The translations under genes were made by a program, and so were the position numbers. From Lingula anatina (taxonomy: Eukaryota > Brachiopoda > Lingulata > Lingulida > Lingulidae): a stretch of DNA of 64,000 nt. Positions 11,424-23,217 of this stretch are shown here, piece after piece (within the stretch, counting starts at the first letter, position 1; each line of letters starts with the position of its first letter). The stretch spans positions 1 through 64,000 of the forward strand of contig NW_019775527.1 in the NCBI RefSeq assembly GCF_001039355.2, given 5' to 3'. A model generated the notes under the pieces. That model made no database searches, was not told the origin of the DNA, and was given only the letters and a program-made list of their open reading frames with translations.

Positions 11424-13407
11424 GAAGCGAATATTAAGGAGAAACCCGAGAGAAAAAGTAATAAGCATAACAGTCAAAACATGCAGAAGTTTAAAAAAGT
11501 TCAGAGTTAAAAATCTTGTTGGCCACCACATATCCTCTTCGCAGAAGTTTATAGGGAAATTTTTAAGGCAACTTGTAGCCGTATAAATTGACGTTGTAAA
11601 GTAAATGACTTACATTTTCACTAATTGCAGATAATTATTAAGACGGAGTCAAATGAGTTAAATTATCATTCCCGGTAAATGGTTTTAGGAAATGTATTCT
11701 GAATCAGGTCAAAATTTTAAATATCTGCTTCGGAAGATCACGTTTAAAGATTTCACTATGTACGGTAGCCATATAGTTGTGTGAATTTGTAAAAAAAAAA
11801 GTTTTGTGGTCTTATATGAGACTTCATTTTCACACTTGCAACCGACACAGAAAAATAATGTTTGAAAAGATTGATAAAAACACGTTTGTAAGCCCATATA
11901 CGCGGAAGTAGTCTCATATGCTAGTACAAGGTCACGCGGATAAGGCACTTACAAGTTGATATGCGTTATCTTCCTCTTTCTGTTTGATGAAGCATTTTAC
12001 AGGTAAGGAATATACAGTAGTTGTATAATCTTTTCTGTATCAAGCAACGATAATGTATGAGTTTTAAGCGCTCATTTTTTCACGGAATCGGCTATAGTCG
12101 AGGGTGTATATTTGTTGGTCAGTTAGTTAACAGTTTGATACCATGACCACGTTCACAAGTGCATTGATGAAAATCTTTTAGTTCCAATATAAGGGGGAAG
12201 GCAAGGAAGAGCATGACCGCAAACTCCACTGTGTAATTTCTTATACCCCTCAATTAACGGTTATATTCTGGGGTTGCAGAGGAAGGGAGGGGTGTAGCTC
12301 TAGCCAAGTCTTAAAATCCGGAAATAACAAAAACCGTGTGTGTGTGAACGAAAGCATTTGAAAATGATTACAGGTCATGATTGGGACGATGGAAATAAGG
12401 TAAAACTGACAATAGTAGGCTTCAATTTCATATATTATCATTGCACACGTATATCTTTGTCATCATTACCCAGTGTTATAACCAAATACCAACAGCATTT
12501 AATGTCTAAAGCGGGGAAATAGGTACTTTCACATTCGCTACAAATTTCTTGTTAGTTTACTTTACAACAGGTAAGAAACATCACGCTATGTATTACTATC
12601 ATACTTGTTCTATTTTTACTTACATCATTGGTTTCCGGGGCACGTATAACTGAAGTCACCTGTGAAGGTGGCAACTAGAGATAAATAACGGTGTCAGTAC
12701 CGCATTGACCGAGAAATAATTTTGGTAGTGGCGGTGGTGGAGGCCTAACAATGCATGTTATTTGTAAAACGTGATTTTGCTGACTGAAGGACGTTTCATC
12801 GTCTGGGAGAAAGGAAAAGGCTAACTTTTTAGAGAGGTCCTCCTATAAAATCACCCCCCTCCCCTTGCGTTGTTGATCAATAATAGCAATGAGAGCATCA
12901 GGTGATTTACCTGACCTCGTCAATAATAATGATATTAGCACTGCACCATCATACATGTAAATGCCAATAAAGTTTGATAAACATGTTTGATAAACATGAA
13001 GCATGTTCTTTGTAAAATCTGTGGAACTCGTCAAAATGTTGACTGGAGAATAATGAAGATACTACTGGTCACCTGAAAAAAAGAAAGGCTAACTTTATAG
13101 AGAGGCCTCTAAAATATTTATATGGCAATTTTATAGTACTGTTAGTGTTGTTCTTAATAAAAAATTGATATACATCACCAGTGCCTAAATTTCAGATAAA
13201 TTATTGATAATTTCTCATTGTTCTTTAAGTGAATATAAGTCACTATCATTGAAATATTTATCACTACCGTTATTTATATACTGTAGCCTATGTTTTATAC
13301 TTATCAGAATTGTTATACAAATAATTTTTTATCACGAGCATTACCATCTTTATAATTCTATTGTTTTTATTTTTAAGCCCAGCTGTGATATCAGTGGTTC
13401 ATCAACA

Positions 13408-14930
13408 ATGGAAAGCTTGCTTGTGACAATAATAATAATAAACCAGATGCTGTCTTGGTCGCTGGCCGCCAATGCTTTACTGGACCCAGAAGGAGAAATG
13501 TCCGTCTTTATAGAAGACAACGGTGACCCAGAGTACAAGATGGGGAATTCTCGGTGGTATCCTATAGGAAACGGCTCTCACGCCAACAAGTGCGGAGAAA
13601 TTCTGTTCAACCAAGCCGCCACGACCGCTCGCCTTCGCATCGACTATCTCCCCAACAACACGTTGGTCGCTGCTGCAGACTATATGCGTGTTATAGGGCG
13701 GCCGATGATATACTGTGTGGGTTTGTTCTTCAACGTGCTTTGTATGTGCGTCCTGTTGAGGCGGGAATTACGCAGAGTGGCCACTTGTAATATCATGATA
13801 GCTTTGGCTGTCGCTGACTGCTGTACCTTGATCAACGGCATCTTCTACTGGGTCGAGTACGAGCTCCTTCATCCAGCGATGACAGCCAGTAGAGGGCTCT
13901 GTGGTCTGACTGTATTCACGGTGTATTTCGCACCTGAAATGAGTGCGTGTATGATAATGTTGATGAGCGGGGAGAGACTCCTCAGGCATATTAACACGCC
14001 AAAACACGAGGTGTTTTTTTCAATTAGGAAGACTCGGATTTACATCTTTGTGATCGCGGTTTTCCTCATCATTTTGAACATCCCTATCCCTTCATTTGAT
14101 ATTTATTTCGAAGAGTGTGGGCGGCAGATATGCTGGAATATCTACCACGATTCCCCAGACCTCCTGAAAATACACAATGAAAATTCAGGTAAGCTAGCTA
14201 CAGCGAAATATTCATCCATGTACAACATGTACATTAGCCAGTATATCAGTAAGATTTGTGGTTGAGCTTAAAACGATGCACAATAATTTACAAGACTTGT
14301 TATTTTTTAGGACAATGATAGGCTATACACAAAATGTTTATAATTTGCTTTTTAGGCGAGGTCGGGGATTACTATTCGGCATACAAATGGGTGGCTCTAG
14401 TGATATATTGGATCATCCCTTTTTTCGGCTTGCCAATCATTAACATCTGGCTTATGTGTGCCGTCTGGAAAGATAATAAGAAGAAAGGGTCGCAGGTACA
14501 GGAGTCCACTATACCAATCCCAGACTCCGGTTTATTAAGAGACTGGCAAGTCGAAGAACAGAAGAGCGTCACTAGAATGCTCATCTCCGTTACAGTGGCG
14601 TACTGGATCATGACAACGGGATTCAACCTGATTCAGGCTGATATTATCAAAATATATGGGTCTACTACCGATTACGAGAGAGCAAAGTTTTCTATGGTTT
14701 ACACAATTTTCATACTATTATTTTACATGAATCATGCCTCGAATTTCTTTCTTTACTGCTTGAGTGCCCGCCCATACAGGGAAGAATTAAAAGCAATGTG
14801 GCTTGATGCCAAAGAATTCATTTACATAAAATTTTGGATAAAGATGAAGGGAGCTAGAAGGTCCCACGTGCGCAGAAGTTCCTCTTCTTATGGCAGCATA
14901 CGTCACCTCTCCGGCAATCAGTGTGTGTGA
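13408..14930 (+). CDS. Orphan rhodopsin-like (class A) GPCR, copy 2
   Basis: Model: exons 13408-14188 and 14356-14930, giving 451 aa, with the same phase-1 intron of 167 bp as copy 1. The protein is nearly identical to copy 1. Differences cluster in the signal peptide (MESLLVTIIIINQML), the end of TM5 and the start of the third intracellular loop (IWLMCAVWKDNKKKG), a few third-loop sites and the last 30 residues (HLSGNQCV end). From about residue 25 to 260 only a handful of substitutions exist (for example VLT to VFT in TM3, YECG to EECG in extracellular loop 2). All seven membrane segments, the Cys pair, ERL and NHASNFFLY are kept, so this copy looks functional. The differences fall in places that could alter trafficking, G-protein coupling or the extracellular pocket, but that is inference. 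Confidence 0.88.
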
Positions 14931-14966
14931 CGTACATGGGACATAGCCTTCGTAACTTTCACTTTA

Positions 14967-15209
14967 GGGGAGACCGGGGCTAGTTGGACCCCGGGGTAAG
15001 TTGCCCCCCCCCCCCATCAATTTATGACAAAGTAACTATGGGGTAAAAGAATTGATCACATCATTTTGTAAAGTGACCGTATCCAATAGTGCTAAGAAAG
15101 CGTCGGCATTCAGTCCAAATGAAATAATTTAGCATCTTAAGGTAACTTTATTAAAGAGACTTGATGGGGGGACAACTTACCCCGGGGTCCAACTAGCCCC
15201 GGTCTCCCC
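14967..15209. mobile_element. 243-bp MITE with ~43-bp terminal inverted repeats, TA target duplication
   Basis: Left end GGGGAGACCGGGGCTAGTTG and right end CAACTAGCCCCGGTCTCCCC are exact inverted repeats that continue to about 43 bp with one mismatch. It is flanked by TA on both sides. GPCR copy 1 has the empty site (near 10080), with TC at the insertion point. The TA duplication fits a Tc1/mariner-type mobiliser (inference). It sits in the 3' UTR of GPCR copy 2. Confidence 0.9.
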
Positions 15210-15999
15210 TAATGTTGTTATTGTAACAAAAACGACATTATGTGGAATTTGATTTTTATTACCTAGTTCGTTTTCCTACTCAAAGACTCGTAGTAAAAAC
15301 CAGTTGTGTTTGATATACAAACCAGATATGAAATTTATCTAACACTGCATGCCTAAAGATTTGCACTAATATTTGAATTAAATATTTGTTTTGATATAGA
15401 TATTATATTTATTTTTATCTGTCACCCATTTTTTCCTTATTAGGATTTTTCCATTCCTTCAATATGCCTGCTGCGCTTTCCAGTGTGCTGTCCTCCTTCA
15501 AATAGAAAGACAGTTTAGTTGAATTTTTTTATATCAGTCCAATACCGTTTATCAATTAATGATTTGTTTGAAGCACACGTTTCTACTGAGAGAATTCAAA
15601 GTACTTTTTCTAAGTATTTCTACACTGCTATAATATAATCCACTTTTAGATGCAATTTTCGTAATCTGTAAATGGTCAGAAGTTCATTGTAAGACAATTT
15701 TGTTATTGGCAATCAAACGTGATTACATGGAGAGCTAATTCCAATTGTGGTAAGCCTTAACCTATATTTTTGTACGGTATATAACATTATCAATATAAAA
15801 ATGTATTGTCATCGGGATGGTTTAAAATAAAATTGTTTATAGTGAAGGCCCAAGAGGGTATACTGTCTAAAGTTAGATGTCAAACTCTATCCTAAAAACA
15901 TATATAATATCGAGGCTTATCTTTTCTTTCATAATTATGACCATAATACTATCCTATTTACAAAGTAAGAATATGGAATTGATCAAAAAATTGTACAGA

Positions 16000-16560
16000 T
16001 AGCAGTCTTTACGGAGGAAACATCGCGCTAGAGATTAGTGGATGACTTTATCTTTACTTTTCAGAACTTATATAATAAAAAATGAAAAATAAAAAGTTTG
16101 AAGCCAATAAGACTAAAAACCAGTTACAACAATTTTTTAGTGATATTGTCAATACATGGCAAGAATACGTGAAAACGGCATACCCCCCCCCCCCCACACA
16201 CACACAGGGGAGAAGGGAGGGAGAGTAGCCAAATCCAATGCTTGAAGTTGTTGAACGGTTCACTGTTTGTCCTAGCTAAATTATCATCAAAGAAACAAAT
16301 CGGGTCAAAATTATAATAAAGTACGGAATGTGCAAACCAGCATAATCAACAGCTGTGGGCTTGGATACAACACTGCTCTTCCCCGTTGCCAACGCTCCCA
16401 ATTCAGGCCTGCCATTTAAAATGAAAACTGATGTTTTATTGTATAAAATAATAGGCTACATTTGTAAAACCACACACTTCGTTCGAATAATCTAGCTTTG
16501 TTTAATACAGTGCATGAACCCAAAAATTATGCTATAGTATAATCAAAATAAGATATGTAC
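16000..16560 (+). repeat. Partial third copy of the GPCR unit, 5' part only
   Basis: Blocks match the first kilobase of units 1 and 2 in order: GGAAACATCGCGCTAGAGA, a CTTTTCAGAA block, the GTCAAT.CATGGCA(G/A)GA block, GTGAAAACGGCATAC with a C-rich tract, and GTGCATGAACCCAAAAAT. No receptor sequence follows it in the window. Confidence 0.65.
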
Positions 16561-17029
16561 TGGCGGTGCTAACAGCCGTTACATATCAGAACCGTCAATA
16601 GGAGTGCTAAGGAGGGTCCAGACTGGGCGTTTCGGAATCGTCGCGACACTTCTGGAGTCACATGTACAGCGCTAATGGTGCAGTGAGAGTTATACTGCAA
16701 TATTCCTAGAGACTTATCTGATATCGAATTTTGACTTACGAAATTTAATTCTTTTAGTTAAAAATCGAAATAAGACATTTAACATCAGACATTAAATTTT
16801 TTTTACGACATTAGCTAGTTATAGGTGCATGGATACTGACTACAAAAATATATCACCCAGATACGCAGTGATTGTGTGTGTTCAAATGGCCCAGAAAGAA
16901 ACTTTTAAGTAAATGATATAGTGGCTATAAAGGACGCTGAAAGTGTGTTTTAAGTAATAAATAGGACCTACTAAGAAAACTGTGTCACATTGGATGGAAT
17001 ACCAAACATTAGTCTGTCATTTTCCATTA

Positions 17030-18510
17030 TTTCTATGGGTGATGTTAAGACCTTACTATTAAAAGGTTATTGACGTGGTATTGGTGCCGTGAGCAACAAA
17101 CCTAACTGTTTTGTTTGAAAATATAGACCCGTATTCACAATGTCGGCTCGGTAAAATGACACTTTTCTTAAGATAAACTTTCCACGAATTCGCACATGCG
17201 CGGATCACTTCATACAACAATAAAGAAGTCACAATTCTCCAGAGCAATTTACAAAAGCCAGGGCACCTCCGATTGGTTGGTTGTACTGATATAGTTGTAT
17301 GTGTTGTCCTTGCTGTGTTGGAAAGTGCTTCAACAGAATAACATGCTGTTGCTACCTCACTATTGTTGAATACGGCGTCCTCATGGGGCAGTGGTGTTAC
17401 TTTTTTGTCTTCGGGAATATATGCAAGATAAAGGATGTTACTGCTCTTGTTTTTAAAAAATGTTGCAGGTTTGATGTACCATGTTCTTTTTTCTTTCTTA
17501 TTTTTTTACCGGGTGAAGATGCACATCCGCCACGCCATGACCCCTATCTTTGGTTCACATTTACAGTAAGCCAACTGCGTCAAGTTATATATGTTACATA
17601 GGATGTAATGCCCAACAACGGTTTGACTCTTTTTATTATTTCCATGGATGATGTTCAAACCGTACTATTAAAAGGCTATTGACGCGGTATTGGTGCTGTG
17701 AGCAACAAACCTATCTGTTTTGTCTGAAAAATACCTGTAGACCCGTATTTACATTGTCGGCTCGGTAAAATGACACTCTTCTTTAAATAAACTTTCCACG
17801 AATTCGCACATGCGCGCATCACTTCAAACAATAATAAAGGGGTCACAATTCTTCAGAACAATTTACAAAAGCCAGGGCACCCCGATTGGTTGGTTGTAGG
17901 CCTACTGATATAGTTGTATGTGATGTCCTTGCTGTGTTGGAAAGTGCTTCAACAGAATAACATGCTGTTGCTACCTCACTATTGTTGAATACGGCGTCCT
18001 CATGGGGCAGTGGTGTTACTTTTTTGTCTTCGGGAATATATGCAAGATAAAGGATGTTACTGCTCTTGTTTTTAAAAAATGTTGCAGGTTTGATGTACCA
18101 TGTTCTTTTTTCTTTCTTATTTTTTTACCGGGTGAAGATGCACATCCGCCACGCCATGACCCCTATCTTTGGTTCACATTTACAGTAAGCCAACTGCGTC
18201 AAGTTATATATGTTACATAGGATGAAATGCCAAACAACGGTTTGACTCTTTTTATTATTTCTATGGATGATGTTCAAACCGTACTATTAAAAGGCTATTG
18301 ACGCGGTATTGGTGCAACAAACCTATCTGTTTTGCCTGAAAAATAGACCCGTATTTACAGTGTCGGCTCGGTAAAATGACACTTTTCTTTAAATAAACTT
18401 TCCACGAATTCGCACATGCGCGCATCACTTCAAACAACAATAAAGGAGTCACAATTTTTCAGAACAATTTACAAAAGCCAGGGCACCCCGATTGGTTGGT
18501 TGTATAAGTT
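17030..18510 (+). repeat. ~610-bp tandem repeat, two full copies and one partial
   Basis: Copy A is about 17030-17638, copy B about 17639-18257 and partial copy C about 18258-18510. The landmark GATG(A)TT...TACTATTAAAAGG occurs in each, and A and B share the long block starting ATGTTGTTGC-like sequence through CAACTGCGTCAAGTTATA. Each copy ends in AAAAGCCAGGGCACC.CCGATTGG, an inverted CCAAT box. Only copy C continues into the start of the membrane-protein gene at 18529, so A and B look like duplications of its promoter-proximal region plus unrelated sequence. Short shared open frames in A and B are not supported as genes. Confidence 0.8.
18489..18494 (-). promoter_or_regulatory. Inverted CCAAT box upstream of the cysteine-rich membrane protein gene
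   Basis: GATTGG (CCAATC on the other strand) lies about 35 bp before the proposed start codon and recurs in each of the two upstream repeat copies. No TATA box is evident nearby. Its role as a promoter element is inference. Confidence 0.3.
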
Positions 18511-18528
18511 CACTCAAAGCACAGAGAC

Positions 18529-20779
18529 ATGTCGGTAAGTTTGCCGTCTTTTTAACCCAGGTGTTTACAGTAACTTATTTCAACTCCTGGAGACTTAAGG
18601 GTATTGTAATCCTTTATCATCATCCAGATATCGAAAATGAGGTTTTCCTGCATTTAATCATTTAATAATGCCTCGATCTTTGTGCTGATCTAAAACAATG
18701 AAAAAACCTTCGAAAATTAAAATTATCGGCGTTTATATTTCTCTTTGCAATGTACATAGGCACATGGGCAACCCAAAACTTTAATCGTCTATTCAACACC
18801 TTTCTATTTTGAGGTGAGATAGCAATCGGTATGGGGAATTTCTTTATCATCGACCAAGATTTTATCACGAAAAATGGCAGAGTTTACCGAGTGTGTAGGG
18901 TTTACAATCTAGTGTCGTCATTTTTGTTTAAATGTTACTATAATGGTGTTTTGAGCCCCTAATTACAGATTTTCATGAAACAAAGGCATTATTTTGCTTT
19001 ATTAACGTTAAAATCTTAACTAAGACGTCTAAGAAAAATCACTGGCAGGTTTTGGAGTAGTAAATGGTGTAATAAAATAGGCGTTGAAACGGTGATCGCG
19101 GATGTTGGTGTAAAGTAGAAATTTGAGAAACCGATTTTTCAGTTGTTACCCCAAAATCGCAATTATGACGTCACCCGTTTGGTTATCTAGTTTTATATAT
19201 CCTTTCGCTTTAGGGAAATGTTTTTCTGCAATGCTTTATTCCAGTGAAAAGCGTGTTTCCATATTAGAACATTTTGATTTGTTTAGAAATACAAAATCAT
19301 TGAGGCTTACATTTTGCTAGTGCTAAGTGTCCAAAAATCTATTGACTTTACATTCTCTTGCAAGGAGATCACATTTTGGATGTTATTCACGTCCCTATAG
19401 TTAAAGAGATCCAATGCTACATTTTCCAGCCTTTTTCTTTGAACCATTATAGATGTTTTGGCACAGCATTGTTTACAAATTTAATTATTTTGATATTTCA
19501 CGAAAAACTATACATAAAAACCAGTAAATTCCCTCGGGGAGCAAAACAAATAGAGCTTCACGCGCTAATGTGCTGCAACAGAGAGTTAACAACACATGGT
19601 TTGCCCTACTTAATTTCACCCTTATTAAGGGCAGGTTCATATTTCCCTATAACATCCATTGGTTCATTTTACTCTCTTTTTTTTTTGTTTTAGGCAGCTC
19701 GAAGGCAAATTCCCGGGGTATATGGATGGGACAATAACGGGCTTGAATCTGACAACCATGGGCATTTTGGAAGAGAACAAGATATTGAAATGAGAAACAC
19801 TGGGCAGAGTGACGTCATAACCGAACCCCCATCAGCAGACAAGCCGGTCATAGAAGGAAAACCTGGGACAAGAAAATGGTATGCAAACATACATAGGTTC
19901 AATGCCGAACATTTGCGACAGAAGAAAGAGAAGAAAAAGAGTGAGAGAAAGCCCAAGACGAAAAAGAGGCTCTGTTGGGACGTGTTTGTTCGTATCCTAT
20001 CTATTGGTTTTACAGTCTGGGATTTATACGCAGACTGGAGTTTCTATGTGGAGCCGAAGAGTGATGAATGCAAAAGTTCCGAAGACGCGTGGCTCGGCCT
20101 AACAATACTGGCCTCCGTTCTTGCCTGCTTGCAACTTTTGCACTTTATAAACGATACTGTCATAGACATACGTCAAATCAGGTCTAATAGCATGGACGTT
20201 AAAGGGATATTCGGCAAATTCAGGCTGAAAAAACCCTTTGAGATATTGACACTGTTCCTTTCGAAAATACCGCAAGGAATTTTACCGTTAGTATTTCATT
20301 GCTTCTGCAGTGGGGAACCGGATGGAGTCGACACAATTAAACTGCTGACTAAGTTGGCAAAATCATCAGCAGTCACCGATTTTTTCTCCGTATTTGTTCG
20401 AAGCCTAGAGACTGATGCTGGGATTTGGTTTAATTGCAACCCCTGCTGTAGAAAACCATACTATAAAATAGAGAATAGCGGTTGCTATCGCATGGTAACA
20501 ATAAGAAAGACGGGTGAAGTTGTATTTTGTCAGTGTTGCTATATTTGCTGCCTATATGAAATGATCCCAAACCACGGATGCTACTGTTCCACATGCTTCG
20601 TCAAATGTGAAGACCGCTGCACATGCGAAAGAGATTGGTGCAAACGCACTGCGCCTACCGACTGGAACTGGTGGGAGACGTTGGTTTCTTGGATAAACCG
20701 TTTTTTGTACTTGGGGAGTTTGGCCATTGTTACTCTGCGTGTCCTTGTTGATTTGAGTTCTTTTACTTGTTCAAAGTAA
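18529..20779 (+). CDS. Basic, cysteine-rich multipass membrane protein, family uncertain
   Basis: Model: a tiny first exon 18529-18534 (ATG TCG, then GTAAGT donor) and a main exon 19694-20779 behind a long T-rich acceptor ending TTTTAG, phase 0, 363 aa. The main-exon frame is open from the acceptor, which is why I add an upstream exon; translation could instead begin at the ATG at 19790 (329 aa). Order: soluble N-terminus with a Lys/Arg block (about 74-95), TM at about 99-120 (VRILSIGFTVWDLYADWSFY), TM at about 135-155, a hydrophobic segment at about 184-206 (PFEILTLFLSKIPQGILPLV), a cluster of about 17 cysteines at 250-318 in CC, CxCC and CxC patterns, and a last TM at about 337-357. The TM1 acidic residues and the FE...K.PQ segment recall XK-related scramblases, but the resemblance is weak. 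The Cys cluster could bind metal or form disulfides. A polyadenylation hexamer lies at 21104. Confidence 0.65.
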
Positions 20780-21539
20780 TTTTAGATTGACACTCGCCAA
20801 CAGTGTATCAGAAATCATGACTCAACCCCCCCTTTCAAAAGCTGCAATTTCCTAGGAGAAATGAAACCGAGCGACAGTTTGACAAGTTATATATGAACAA
20901 TTCTATGTTGAAAGAAAAGACTTACATACAGTGACAGGCAAACGCTTACCAATTCCAGAATTGAATAGGCCACCAGAGCCTTATTTTCATATATACCGCG
21001 CGAATTTTGCGACATAATTGCGCAACTGTGAAATTTCATTTTATTGTTATTACAATGTTCTTAGCATTCTATGTACAACTTCAGCCCTCTGGGTTGCAAT
21101 CTTAATAAATTACTATAATATTATCTGTGCATGTTATATCGGTGACTACAAACAAAAACGAAGCAGAAAACCATGCTGACAGCTATAGTCAAGTTGTGCA
21201 ATTTCTAATAGGTCTAGCGAAATTCGAATTTCACTTTTGTGGCAATATAACACAATACGATATATAAAATTCACCCATAATCTTCACCAAATAATCAGCA
21301 AGACTCACGACTTAATCTTTTACTTGTAGTTCTTTAAGACAATCACCAGACGACAGCACTGGTTAAGCATTGTAACGAAGGTTGTGTTGTCATGTGCCAG
21401 TAAAAGGAATTCTGTAGTTATCCAGCCTCGTTGTGTCAACATACACTACAAAATAAAAAATATGGCTGTATTTAATAATAAGATTAGCACTGAAGAATTT
21501 TTTCATCAATTTGTCACTGTAATTAACAGATGTAACAAA
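20780..21539. other. 3' flank of the membrane protein gene
   Basis: AT-rich sequence with an AATAAA at 21104-21109 that could terminate the preceding gene. Nothing else identifiable. Confidence 0.5.
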
Positions 21540-21546
21540 TGATTGC

Positions 21547-22310
21547 AGGCCCGTAACCAGTAATTTCAAAAGGGGGGGTCTGAAATATGGGAAAAGTTGA
21601 CCTTTTACCATGAAACCTCGGTACTTTTGTAGTATACCACCACCCTGTAACTTCGTGTTCACATGAAATCATTGTCACATGATAGGGATGATAAGATCAA
21701 AACTCAGGCAAGTCATGTAGCCTAAGGGTGTATTCCCAGAGATTTAGATCGAACCAGAGATTAAGATTTCGATCGACCTAACTCCCGGGGGGTTCACGCT
21801 AAATTGCAGTCAGCCGAGCGCGCACCATAGTTAATTACCCCTTTACAGCTTTTAGTAGGCGGGACAGACGCTTAAGCCGGCTAAGCTGACAGTAATCTAG
21901 TGAGACTCCCCACAGGGATAGATCGATTTACAATCTATGGAAATGGGGTCTTAGAGTTAGCCAATGAAAACGCGGTACGTTATTGACTGCAAGATGCATG
22001 GTAGATTTTCACATTGTTTTTCAATGGGCTGCATTAAACGTGATGAAAACTCGAAAAAGACCACAGGTAATTACAAAAGCATTTTATTTAAAGAGCTTTG
22101 ACATACATGAACAAGAAAATGTAAAAAAACTGTTAAAAACTGTTTGAAAAGTGAAAGTTACAGGTTCGGGGGGGGGGGGGGGGGTATACTACAAAAGTGC
22201 CGAAACCCCCCTATGCCTAGATGACATTTTGCCCAGAAGCCACCTTTTCCCAGCGAAAAGGGGGATTCTTTCGAGACCCCGAACTTCCCTGGCTCCGGCC
22301 TGTGATTATA
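21547..22310. mobile_element. Foldback element with a nested MITE
   Basis: The arm at 21547-21660 (GCAGGCCCGTAACCAG, CGGTACTTTTGTAGTATACC, CCCTGTAACTT) is inverted at 22150-22310 (AAGTTACAGG, GTATACTACAAAAGTGCCG, CTGGCTCCGGCCTGTG). G/C runs interrupt the arms. The MITE at 21726-21950 lies inside the loop, so the foldback is older than that insertion or captured it. The same GGCCTGTAGCCAG-type ends occur at 55021-55170. Confidence 0.7.
21726..21950 (+). mobile_element. MITE of the GATCGATC family, copy C
   Basis: Begins GGGTGTATTCCCAGAGATTT and ends AATCTATGGAAATGGGGTC, with TAA on the left and TTA on the right. The core (ttaattacccctttacagc, agtaggcgggacagac) matches copies at 7781, 8135 and 22612. 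Confidence 0.8.
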
Positions 22311-22611
22311 CATACCGGATAACTGTATGCCATAGTTAGGTCATTTGTAAAATCTGAAGTTTAAATAAGATATGTACGTTATAGCATTTTGATGCTATAA
22401 TGGCAAGTTAAATAATATGAGACATAGCCTTTTACATGTGCTTATTATTATTATTATTAATCTACACAAAGAACATTCAATCTTTATCACTAATCTGCTT
22501 CACTTCTTTTTATTAATGGGACTTTCAATAAACGCGGATGTCATCGGCCAAATTTCGCACATTATACTTGAGTTTGTTCTATTCTTTTGACTGGCATGTC
22601 AAGGAGACTTA

Positions 22612-22826
22612 GAGCCCATTCCCAGAGATTAGATCGATCCAAACTAGATCGACCTAACTCCCTGGGGGTTCACGCTAAATAGCTGTCAGCCGAGCGGGCA
22701 CGAAAGTTAATTACTCCCTTACAGCTTGTAATAGGCGGGACGGACATTTAAGCCGGATTATCTGACAGTAATCTAGTGAGACTCCCCACGGGGATAGATC
22801 GATCTAAAATCTATGGGAATACGCCC
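22612..22826 (+). mobile_element. MITE of the GATCGATC family, copy D
   Basis: Begins GAGCCCATTCCCAGAGATTA and ends ATCTATGGGAATACGCCC, with a clean TTA target duplication on both sides (22609-22611 and 22827-22829). This copy best defines the family's boundaries and its TWA-type target duplication. Confidence 0.85.
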
Positions 22827-23217
22827 TTAAATTACATTGATAACGCATCTATAGAGGTTAACCATGAATGAAAAAAATGCCTGAGCTTTGGGCTTGTGAA
22901 CCTTCTTCAGGTACCAAAACAAGAATAAACAAGCAAACTACTGAGATACGTGACGTATGCTACACGTAAAAGGGACGCGAAGTTAAAGATTATGTAACAT
23001 TAAAACAAGAATAATATTCGTTGGCATAGCCATTGTCGCTATTTAATACTTTTTAAAAAGTGTCTAACATTTTTATGAACTTCTGCTCGACAGCCTATTT
23101 TTGTCTTCTGTCGCGTTCATTGTCAGGGACCACAGTACTGAAATAATGTATTTAGTGCTTTTAAAACTTTCATACATGATGTAGTATTAATTCAGTTAGT
23201 GGAAGCCTTTGTTTGAT

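Larger units (their letters stand above)
10576..15385 (+). repeat. Tandem segmental duplication, unit 2 (carries GPCR copy 2)
   Basis: Starts at the matching block TACGTAGGAAACATCGCGCT and ends at ATATTTGAATTAAAT. It is collinear with unit 1 throughout. Private features are a poly-A run (11259-11297), a CT/TA microsatellite (11385-11423) and the 243-bp MITE at 14967. About 315 bp of unrelated sequence separates the units. Confidence 0.85.

Noticed and set aside
17299-18220. Open frame shared by two repeat copies (MGQWCYFFVFGNICK...)
   Set aside because: Conserved only because the DNA is recently duplicated; it has no start context, domain or splice support.
19694-20779. Naming the cysteine-rich protein an XKR scramblase
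   Set aside because: Only topology and short word similarity; not enough for a gene name.
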